Origin: Larkinella terrae
GTDB taxonomy: Bacteria; Bacteroidota; Bacteroidia; Cytophagales; Spirosomataceae
Direction of reading: 5' to 3'
DNA: 64,000 nt
Assembly (NCBI RefSeq): GCF_009668025.1
Contig: NZ_WJXZ01000014.1
Span: 578,448 to 642,447 of the forward strand
The translations under genes and the position numbers were made by a program. How positions within the stretch are numbered: position 1 is the stretch's first letter; each line of letters opens with the position of its first letter. The notes under the pieces are model-generated. The model made no database searches. It was not told where the DNA came from and was given only the letters and a program-made list of their open reading frames with translations. Below are positions 52,501 through 59,190 of the stretch, piece after piece.

Positions 52501-53141
52501 ACCTGACATTGCCGCGCTACCTGACGTTTACGGGCCGGGGCAGTCAGTACCTGGGAATGCTGGGGTCGCGCTCGCGGCTGATTCAGTTTACCAAGATGCT
52601 GTTCAAGGCGTATTCCAACCAGTCGATCCCGCCGGATTTTGAAGTAATATTGTCCGACAATCCGAAGGAAACGACGGCCAACGGAGCGGTTTTGTACGAG
52701 AATGCCGGGAGCGAAAAAGCCCAGTACGAAAACCGGGAAACCACCTGTTACTGGGGTAACGAACCCGAAACCGTCGAAGAAGGTAAAGAGTCGGAACCCA
52801 AATTTGACTTTGAATACCGCCGGACAAAAATCGGCGAAGTCAGTCCGCAACGGGAGTTTCACCACTCGGTTTTGCACAACATGAAGCGGTTTCTGGAACA
52901 GACCCTGCTCGACCGCGACATTGCCTATTTCCTGAGCGAATACAACATTCAGACGCCTGAGCGGTATGTCGAATATCTGGTCGGGACGGACATTACGCGC
53001 GGGGGGCGGCTGTATGACAGTTACATGCTGGCCCGGATGGGTTTTGAACAGCGGCCAAACGATGCGCTGGGCGAGACTTACTTTTTCCTGCCGCTCAAGC
53101 ACGCTTTGTATGAGTTATCGAAATACATTGCCGAATCGTAA
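49560..53141 (+). CDS. Large protein with actin/Hsp70-like ATPase domain (SrfB-like)
   Basis: A 1193-residue cytosolic protein. The first 595 residues are not recognised; a Gly/Ala-rich stretch near residue 40 is followed by a mixed alpha/beta region. From about residue 598 there is an actin/Hsp70-type ATPase domain: FAIDFGTSNTHIAY (phosphate 1), NVDIGGGTADIMLFM near residue 848 (phosphate 2) and YLTFTGRGSQYLGML near 985 (adenosine site). The C-terminal 150 residues are acidic and helical. Such architecture resembles the SrfB family; that match is from memory. Together with the tubulin-like protein just upstream it suggests a two-nucleotide cytoskeletal or chaperone machine. Confidence 0.75.
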   Translation: MAHILRIDNDPNVSQQNHQDWTGSHTGLTGNRIEHIPDTLSGAAGGAAGAAAKAGTSIPSPFARLYLFDTAFRMVKNNQLPRELSLYHVLVSHALDMLELLFQAGNSADLTYRVWNRQERLEALRKKANPSTTVRHAHQILAKALELDFRNELGTIQQFTLIYYKGALLGGTSPLSLVFTSPNWEQERQNKFIDPPKSTTGRMLFQNEYVPLHERDTAFVTYLRRLYDQYKDYLPPKGGFSEFLYKAFFDNVVQLPVEANTTLANFEPIQIGGEGNSTLQVLPGLALYKVRENDVLDDIEENSDFVMQPTVSYYQQESRNGAPTNVRKPLALASRMDVAGRYVKNTNWNPQTVIMRSLLNNLSEGGLLAERYLPGVDNVRYPFLTTDDFLEDFLIQVPFKINNKRFFTGTIGECEFLLPIRKEYFNFFRMEDVQKQFAFASEHRGTDKIITATLRIPIRNNRTIEFRKEYNLARSETVIDFRAGLAFFPFYRVTVPDLQQLNQYHVMLADVSDPNIGFRATSSVQFYELQNIIAGKPLNVPTPEARSPKVDPLPASYFYKVTQAFDLMEIRLERGGIPYRGLVLPQFTTITEKGYKNFTFAIDFGTSNTHIAYTDAALGDVEPKALTVSDQNTSLDKDELQMVLFNKPYEGYEAQTIYDKYEKRVSFGGMVQLDQLVRREFIPAIIGKEFGSPFAFPLRTTVYEKSGFTDSTNNLFSKVNLGFNIDLEEGSTGVNHYVTNLKWLFENQPTDTLNRPRVRAFFETLLLLIRNKVILNQGNVQQTAVAWLAPSSMRAVTEDNLVHEWEQAFRNVFGTTNNFRAKPVPESLAPYFYLVKNGVKSFADTVNVDIGGGTADIMLFMKQQGRYLNTSFRFAGYDIWGGGLDEQGHPSHRKDNGFVKNYLAYRRTLNQSPAREDSILDTFLNKPELTAEDIVSLLFKYDHHFKFTQSIQDGKPALRIVLYLHYSAIVYHLVQLLESHNLTLPRYLTFTGRGSQYLGMLGSRSRLIQFTKMLFKAYSNQSIPPDFEVILSDNPKETTANGAVLYENAGSEKAQYENRETTCYWGNEPETVEEGKESEPKFDFEYRRTKIGEVSPQREFHHSVLHNMKRFLEQTLLDRDIAYFLSEYNIQTPERYVEYLVGTDITRGGRLYDSYMLARMGFEQRPNDALGETYFFLPLKHALYELSKYIAES

Positions 53142-53167
53142 CTACCATCTAACCATAAACTCAACGA

Positions 53168-54445
53168 ATGATTTGTCAGACTGCCCGCAGGCTTTTGCTG
53201 CTTAGCGTTTTGCTGCTAACCAAACCGGTTTTTGCCCAAATCGATGCCGACTATCGGAAGAAACTCGATCAGGCTGCTTTTCAGATGATTAAGACAACGG
53301 TTGAATTCCTGACGACGGATAAAGAAACGTTTAAGGAGGTTCAAATTGCCCAGTGTAACTGTGATTCGTACGAAGGTCTGAGGGAATTTATTGCGAAAAA
53401 CAAGCTCATCGGAGCGGATAAACTGGTCGAAGATGCCCGCCGGAGGGCGGCTCAGAATTTTGCGCAAATCAATCAGCCACGGACGGCGCTCGATGAAATC
53501 AAGGATTTTCTGGTTCAGAAAGTTGCCAGTGGTGACCGGGCCGGTCGTCAGCAATTGCCGGGATATAAAGCCTACGATACCGCCTTGACCAACTTCATCA
53601 ACGCAGCGGTAACAACGGGCGCACCCGCTCCGGCCACCGTTCAACCAACTGAAAATCCGGAACCGACAACCCAATCGGATACGCCGGAACCGGTCGAAAA
53701 AACACCCACCCCAACCACTACAACTTCGCAATCAAACGGGAATTCTATGAATAGTTTGGCACTTATTTTATCCATTCTGAGTCTGGCGGGCGTCGCTTTT
53801 CTGGCATATCTTGTACTTAAAAACCGCCAGCCGCAGCAGTCGGCCCGGGATGTGCAGTTTGACTCTCAATTGGCAAAACTTTCGGATCGGATCAGTAAAC
53901 TGGAGGTTCGTAAGAACCAGACGAACGAAACGTTTCAACTGAATTCGCAGCTGGAAGCATTGGAAAGGGCTGTCCGGCAATTGGAGCAGACCCGGGCCGA
54001 AAAACCGGTAGCACCCGTGGCAAAAGTGCCACTTGAGGTGGTCACACCGGTGCAGGAAATGCCGGAGGAAACCGATGCTCCGGCACGTCCGGTTAACCGA
54101 TTCCGGCCTACTCCCGCTTTGCCCACAAAACCAACGGCGCTGTACGCCCGAACGGCTGATCTGGGCGACGGTTTTAGCGCCGGTGGTCTGTTGACGACGC
54201 CGGAACGCGATACGGTTTTTGACATAACGCTGCAGGACGATGCGCAGGCTACGTATCAGGTTTCGGAAAACGCCGATGCGCAGCGACTGGCGCTGAGTGA
54301 TCCGTATTCCTACCTCAACGACGCCTGCGAGTATTTGACCCAGCCTAATCCAAACAGCCGGATTCGTACCGAACAGGCGGGCCGATTGACGCTGCAGGGC
54401 GACAAATGGAAGATTACAGAAAAGGCAAAAATTAGATTTATTTAG
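53168..54445 (+). CDS. Exported, membrane-anchored coiled-coil protein of the cluster
   Basis: A 425-residue protein with an N-terminal signal sequence (LLLLSVLLLTKPVFA, cleavage around residue 23), a periplasmic helical domain (25-145) with a CNC pair at 63-65, a Thr/Pro-rich linker (150-190), a membrane helix (196-217), a coiled coil (232-275) and a cytosolic C-terminal domain (328-425). The topology links the periplasm to the cytosol, so it could connect the vWA lipoprotein side to the ATPase side. Family not recognised. It starts 26 bases after the actin-like gene. Confidence 0.65.
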   Translation: MICQTARRLLLLSVLLLTKPVFAQIDADYRKKLDQAAFQMIKTTVEFLTTDKETFKEVQIAQCNCDSYEGLREFIAKNKLIGADKLVEDARRRAAQNFAQINQPRTALDEIKDFLVQKVASGDRAGRQQLPGYKAYDTALTNFINAAVTTGAPAPATVQPTENPEPTTQSDTPEPVEKTPTPTTTTSQSNGNSMNSLALILSILSLAGVAFLAYLVLKNRQPQQSARDVQFDSQLAKLSDRISKLEVRKNQTNETFQLNSQLEALERAVRQLEQTRAEKPVAPVAKVPLEVVTPVQEMPEETDAPARPVNRFRPTPALPTKPTALYARTADLGDGFSAGGLLTTPERDTVFDITLQDDAQATYQVSENADAQRLALSDPYSYLNDACEYLTQPNPNSRIRTEQAGRLTLQGDKWKITEKAKIRFI

Positions 54446-54559
54446 TAAATTAATTGCCAGTTTGAAATACCTGGTATCAAGGCAATAGAAAATATAACTA
54501 TTTTGATAATTCACCACCCAGCCGGTATTCGCTACACCAAATAGGTTTTTACTGGTACA

Positions 54560-55978
54560 ATGACTCTGGAAGAATTACGGGATCGAATAAAAAATGAAGT
54601 CGTTCTGCATGAGGGCGAACTGGCAGACTGGCAATGGCGGCAAAAAGGGCTGGTAGCCGAAGCCAGTGAGCTGGGAATCACCGATTTTACCCGATTGGTC
54701 AACGACATCAGCCGTCAGGTAAACCGTGATTTTGGTAAAATTCTCGACCTGAAAAAAAAGATCGTTACCGTTGCTCTTCAACGCCGGAAGAAGTTATCGG
54801 ACGCCGATCTCAATCAGTTTGTTACCGAAGCCGAACGGGTTCAGCTTTCCAAAGCTTTTGTTACCGAACAATGGATACCGGCAATTCTGGCCGAAATACC
54901 GGATTCGCTGCTCCCGGCGGAAGCTGAAGCTTCGTCCCCCGTCAGCCCGCCCAACCCGCTTCCAGCGGAGGTAAAACCGCCCGTTCCGCCCACACCTGTT
55001 CCTGAACCACCCGCTGAAAAAGTTGAATCGATCCGGAAGAAAATCAGAAGTATTCTGGACGATTATGACAAACACATTCAGGCGCTGAGCCTGAAATTTC
55101 TGTTTAAAGCCGTGGATTACGATGAGGATGAACTGGCGGAGGAGATTCGGCTCTACCTGTCGGAACATTACTACGCATCGGTCAATCCGCCCCGGGGGAA
55201 TACGCTCAAGGAAAAGTTGATTTCGACCGACTGGCGACACCTCAGCTGGTGGGAAAAAGAACAACCCAAATCAAACTCGGAATCAGCCGGTTACGTAAAA
55301 ACCCAGACGGGTTATACCTCAATACCGACGGCGGGCAGTCAGGCACCGGCAAACCGCCCTATTCCTTCGCCCTTGCCACCGCCGGAAAAACCGCCCCAGA
55401 TGGTGCCGCCACGGATTATTCCGCAGGAAGCGCCCCGGCGAAGAAGTTTTTCGGATGCGGCTTTGATCGGTCTGGCAATTCTGTCAGCCCTGGTTTTGAT
55501 CTGGGTGGTTCTAAAAATAACGCGGGGCGGTGAGATCGACCCGGAACCGGATCCCAAACCGAAAAAGAGCCAGACGAGTCCTAAACCGGGTGCGGATCGA
55601 AATTCGAAAGGGAAGGGTTTGTCACACGGACGATCCAAAAAGGGGAAATCAGAAAGCAAGGAATCGAATCCAAAAGCGGATGAGCGCCTTTCCGGTTCGA
55701 CCAAGACCGGCAGAAGCCAGTTCGAAGATGGGGAGCGAAAAACCGAAAAACCGGTTTCAGCAGCCTTCGATAAGGTCGATGAAAACGTAGGAGAATACGG
55801 TTTACGACCCGCCCAAAAAGGTAAATTTTGGGGATACATCAATGAGAAGAACAAATGGATCATTGATCCGCAATTTGATCTGGCAACGCCCTTTAATAAT
55901 GGAAAAGCCAGCGTTGAACTGGATGGAAACCAATTTTTTATTGATCGGTATGGTAGCCGCATCCGGGATGATAACTGA
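54560..55978 (+). CDS. Single-pass protein with WG-type C-terminal repeat
   Basis: A 472-residue protein. Parts: helical N-terminal domain (1-115), Pro-rich linker, a helical domain (156-227) with IRSILDDYDKHIQAL and LISTDWR, a membrane helix (301-320, LIGLAILSALVLIWVVLKIT), a basic linker and a C-terminal WG-type repeat (about 410-470: GKFWGYINEKNKWIIDPQFD). The 156-227 domain, helix and WG end recur in the protein at 56201. Without a signal peptide the WG end would be periplasmic. I infer it anchors the cluster to the envelope; function unknown. Confidence 0.65.
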   Translation: MTLEELRDRIKNEVVLHEGELADWQWRQKGLVAEASELGITDFTRLVNDISRQVNRDFGKILDLKKKIVTVALQRRKKLSDADLNQFVTEAERVQLSKAFVTEQWIPAILAEIPDSLLPAEAEASSPVSPPNPLPAEVKPPVPPTPVPEPPAEKVESIRKKIRSILDDYDKHIQALSLKFLFKAVDYDEDELAEEIRLYLSEHYYASVNPPRGNTLKEKLISTDWRHLSWWEKEQPKSNSESAGYVKTQTGYTSIPTAGSQAPANRPIPSPLPPPEKPPQMVPPRIIPQEAPRRRSFSDAALIGLAILSALVLIWVVLKITRGGEIDPEPDPKPKKSQTSPKPGADRNSKGKGLSHGRSKKGKSESKESNPKADERLSGSTKTGRSQFEDGERKTEKPVSAAFDKVDENVGEYGLRPAQKGKFWGYINEKNKWIIDPQFDLATPFNNGKASVELDGNQFFIDRYGSRIRDDN

Positions 55979-56200
55979 TTCTGAACGAAGCCGATAGCGA
56001 TTTGTTTGAACCAGTTAGCATTGGCAGATCAAAGATTATTTTTATCAATTCGACAGATTAATAAACAGACATTGCCGTTCAAGGTTATTGAATCGGAAGG
56101 GGGGACCGAATACTTAAAAAATTATGAAGAGAATATGACTTTTCGTAACTTTTGGAAGTCTAAAAGAATGGGTTGCCTCGTTTATTAAATTAAGCCTGAA

Positions 56201-57067
56201 ATGATCGATACCATTCATCAGAAAATACAAGAGGTTTTTGGCCATTATGACCGATACGTTCCGGCAGATGTAATCAATCGGTTGTTCGTGGCTATTCCTT
56301 ACGATGAGACAGCCTTGACGCAGGAAATCATGGGATACCTGCTCGAACATAATTACGAAGCGCTTGAAACTCCCAAAGGTCAATCGTTGCGGGAACGGCT
56401 AATTTCGACGGATTGGCGGCAAAAAGAAGAAAAAAAATGGCTTTTAGAGCCTGAACCCGTTGAACTTCCGGCAACTGCCGAAGTGTCCGTAACTCCCGTA
56501 TCGATCCCGTTCAGTCAATCCAATAAAATCCTGATTGCATTGGTCATTCTGTTTATGACCGTTCTGCTCTGGCTCTGGAAAGACAAACTTACCCAAATTA
56601 ACAACGATGTCAGTCGCGTCGAAACGTCGGAAGTTGAGCCGATATCGAATGGCACTTCCGTTCAGGTCAGACAAACTATTAGCCAGCCTTCGACGGCCAA
56701 ACTGGTGCGAAAAGCCGGGGTTTTGCCGGTTTCGGAAGGAACAGGTGCGAAAAATAACACTAATTTAATAGTTCCCGTCTCTGAAACCGGTCAGCCACTG
56801 GTTACTGAACCTTCCAATCCCGTCGAGTCGGTAAATGGAGTCATGACCAAACCGTACGATACCGTAGATGCTGAAATTGGTGACTTCGGTTTACGGGCGG
56901 CTCGTAAGGGCGGAAAATGGGGCTACGTCGATCAGAAAGACCAGTGGCACATTGACCCGGTTTACGACGATGTTACGCCTTTCCAAAACGGCAAAGCGAC
57001 CGTTGTGTTGGACGGCCAGCAAATTGTGATCGACCGCGACGGCGCGCGCATTCGCGAAGAAAGCTAG
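56201..57067 (+). CDS. Shorter paralogue of the WG-type membrane protein
   Basis: A 288-residue version of the protein at 54560 without its first 150 residues. It starts with the shared helical domain (TIHQKIQEVFGHYDRY; LRERLISTDWRQ), then a membrane helix (109-126, ILIALVILFMTVLLWLWK), a Thr/Ser-rich linker and the WG-type end (GGKWGYVDQKDQWHIDPVYD). The repeats are about 60% alike, so the duplication is not recent. Its stop codon TAG shares CTAG with the stop of the convergent gene on the other strand. Likely the last gene of the plus-strand cluster. Confidence 0.65.
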   Translation: MIDTIHQKIQEVFGHYDRYVPADVINRLFVAIPYDETALTQEIMGYLLEHNYEALETPKGQSLRERLISTDWRQKEEKKWLLEPEPVELPATAEVSVTPVSIPFSQSNKILIALVILFMTVLLWLWKDKLTQINNDVSRVETSEVEPISNGTSVQVRQTISQPSTAKLVRKAGVLPVSEGTGAKNNTNLIVPVSETGQPLVTEPSNPVESVNGVMTKPYDTVDAEIGDFGLRAARKGGKWGYVDQKDQWHIDPVYDDVTPFQNGKATVVLDGQQIVIDRDGARIREES

Positions 57068-57771
57068 CGGGAGGTTGCTCCGGCGCTCACGGTCAGATTT
57101 CGGAAAGTCGTTCCGTCGGTCGTTGAAACGAAACCGATTCCGTTTCCCTGATACTGCCGGAATTGATACGGGCTGGTCGGTATTTCCCGACCGTTAAGGT
57201 AAAAGTGAATCTGGTCTCCTTTTTTGCGTACCGTCAGGGTATTTTTGGTCGCCGATAACGGAATACCGGCCGGAACATAATCTCCCCGCATGTAGATGGT
57301 GTAACTCAGGCCGTTAATCACGTATTTAACGGAGACCTGGTTCTTGTTATTGATCCGAAAATGGCAATAATTCAGGGAGTCTTTAACACCGAGCAGCAAA
57401 CCGGCATCGGGAATAATCCCGCTTGGCCCGGCCAGATCAACCTGCACCATGAACGTATCCACTTTGTTCAGGTTAATGGCGGGCGGCATTGGAATGTAAC
57501 TGAAGGCGGTCGACTGGCTTTCAGTAGCCTGCTTGCGAACGCGGTATGAATTCTGGTAAAGATCGAACAAATAAGCGCCCCGCTGACCAATGCGCCAGCG
57601 GTTATGATTATCACTGAAATCGTCGGTGAGGAGACGGGTTGAGGCTGCCGACAATTTCGGTTTAATTTTGACGTGTACCCACGATCCGGAAGCCGAATAG
57701 ACGCCAACCTGCGCCTGACTTTTACTGATCAGGCTCAACAGGACTCCCAGGAGAATAACAATACGAGTCAT
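57064..57771 (-). CDS. Exported protein with a lectin-like (DUF1080/LamG-type) domain
   Basis: A 235-residue protein with a signal peptide (MTRIVILLGVLLSLISKSQA). The mature part has LTDDFSDNHNRWRIG, a start typical of concanavalin-like 'DUF1080/LamG' domains, then strands such as LLLGVKDSLNYCHFRINNKN, NTLTVRKKGDQIHFYLNGRE and GNGIGFVSTTDGTTFRNLTV, where the last is a usual end for this fold. It may bind glycans outside the cell. It is the last gene of a three-gene minus operon and its stop interlocks with the convergent cluster's stop. Confidence 0.65.
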   Translation of the reverse strand: MTRIVILLGVLLSLISKSQAQVGVYSASGSWVHVKIKPKLSAASTRLLTDDFSDNHNRWRIGQRGAYLFDLYQNSYRVRKQATESQSTAFSYIPMPPAINLNKVDTFMVQVDLAGPSGIIPDAGLLLGVKDSLNYCHFRINNKNQVSVKYVINGLSYTIYMRGDYVPAGIPLSATKNTLTVRKKGDQIHFYLNGREIPTSPYQFRQYQGNGIGFVSTTDGTTFRNLTVSAGATSR

Positions 57772-57781
57772 GACTTAGCCA

Positions 57782-58624
57782 TTAAAATTTATAATTGAAT
57801 ACGGCGACCGGATAGTCAGCCTGATAGCCCAGCCGCAGGCTTACCTTTGGTTCTGCGGTTTTCGCGCGCGCGTGCTGGTTACGAACTCCTTTGATGAACG
57901 TGGCCACAATATCCGTAACCCAGATGGCCCCGGACAATCGGGTTGCCAGATAATACCGGTGGTGGTGACTGTTGGCCCGGTCGTAAAACGGTTGGGCGGT
58001 CGTTCGGTTGCGCTGTTGTTCATAAAGCGCATATTCCTCTTTCGACTTTTTTCGCTCGACTAACCCGTAAAGCATCAGCCCGTAGCAAGCCGCCGTTACG
58101 CCCAGCCGGTGTCCGATAACCGGTTTGGGCGATTGCACAAAAATATTACCCACGCCGGGAGCGACCAGCGACAGCAAGGCGAATTCAGGGCCGCCCGGCC
58201 GGTATTTCCGCTTCGATGTGTCGGCAGGCAGCGGCAGGCTGGGCTGAGCGGTTTTTGGGGCATTGCTCAGGGCAATTTTGACCAGAATTGTGGCCCGAAT
58301 ATTTTCATCCAGTTCAAAACCGTTTTCCAGCGCTTTCCAAATAATCCGCCGGTTGGTTCCCGGTTGAACGTCCTGCCCCCAGTCGCCGGAAATGTACTGG
58401 GCTGCGGGGTTCAGCAAACCGTTCGACTGGCTTCGGATTCGGAGATACACCGAGTCAGCAGGCTGATTGCCCGCTAAATCGTACAGAATTTCAACGGCCG
58501 ATTCATCGATCGTATTGATGCGAATATTGGTGACAGCTACCTGACCGGTGGCCGGAAGGGCAGCTGTGAAAAGCAGAAAAACAAAGAAACGTTTCAGCCA
58601 GTGTGGAATGGGAGGAAGAGGCAT
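57782..58624 (-). CDS. Exported Ig-like plus membrane-helix protein
   Basis: A 280-residue protein. After a signal peptide (FFVFLLFTAALPATG) comes an Ig-like beta domain (VAVTNIRINTIDESAVEILY; YISGDWGQDVQPGTNRRIIW), a proline linker and then a region with two membrane helices (FALLSLVAPGVGNIFVQSPK; LGVTAACYGLMLYGLVERKK), resembling DUF5683-type membrane regions. Function unknown. It starts 13 bases after the PKD lipoprotein gene and ends 10 bases before the lectin-like gene, so all three form one operon. Confidence 0.6.
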   Translation of the reverse strand: MPLPPIPHWLKRFFVFLLFTAALPATGQVAVTNIRINTIDESAVEILYDLAGNQPADSVYLRIRSQSNGLLNPAAQYISGDWGQDVQPGTNRRIIWKALENGFELDENIRATILVKIALSNAPKTAQPSLPLPADTSKRKYRPGGPEFALLSLVAPGVGNIFVQSPKPVIGHRLGVTAACYGLMLYGLVERKKSKEEYALYEQQRNRTTAQPFYDRANSHHHRYYLATRLSGAIWVTDIVATFIKGVRNQHARAKTAEPKVSLRLGYQADYPVAVFNYKF

Positions 58625-58637
58625 AACAGGAGGGAGG

Positions 58638-58967
58638 CTAGTTGGTGACGGTTATCAGGCGCGAAACGGAAAATTTGTCGTCGCACTGATTGGCCAGAAC
58701 CATAATGACGTTGTAGGTGCCGGGTTTGTCGTAAAACACCGTAAACTGCGTACCGGAGCGGTTTCGGCCGTCGCCCAACTCCCAGCCAACGGCGCCGATA
58801 TCACCTTTCTGATTTTCTAAATAAAAAGTAACTTCCAGTTTGGCTGCCGTGAAACCGATGCTTCCCTCGGGTTTTTCACAAATAGGAAAATTCTTCTGAT
58901 CCAGATCAAATGGTTCACAGGCGGCACAGCTCAAACTGATCAGAATCAGGGCAATAAAAACTTTCAT
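58638..58967 (-). CDS. Small PKD-domain lipoprotein
   Basis: A 109-residue lipoprotein: signal MKVFIALILISLSCAAC with C17 lipidated. The mature part is one PKD-like domain, with GAVGWELGDGRNRSGTQFTV matching the W-FGDG pattern and FYDKPGTYNVIMVLANQ matching the H-Y---G-Y-V end. It is the first gene of a three-gene minus operon and would lie on a membrane surface. The role is probably in binding or protein-protein contact. Confidence 0.75.
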   Translation of the reverse strand: MKVFIALILISLSCAACEPFDLDQKNFPICEKPEGSIGFTAAKLEVTFYLENQKGDIGAVGWELGDGRNRSGTQFTVFYDKPGTYNVIMVLANQCDDKFSVSRLITVTN

Positions 58968-59190
58968 CGTAGTTGGTTGGTATGCATGCGAAACTAATCA
59001 AATAAAGACAAACCTTGTTCCAAAATAATGCCATTCCGGCAACCAACCAAACGTTTATCACATTGCCGGTAATTTTTTGTAAATTTAACCAGTATTGTTC
59101 CCGTAATGACCGCGTGCCAAAACCGGTTGGTTTCGATCTTTAAATTCGACAAACCGGCTTGTTGCAACGCTCAAACACCCACACTTGATC

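Noticed and set aside
51633-53102. Antisense open frame of 489 codons opposite the actin-like gene, with another at 50082-51584
   Set aside because: Both are shadows of a long GC-rich gene; no signal, motif or start context supports them.
56006-56188. 60-codon open frame between the two WG-type genes
   Set aside because: Needs a TTG start, has no ribosome site and no similarity to the cluster proteins.
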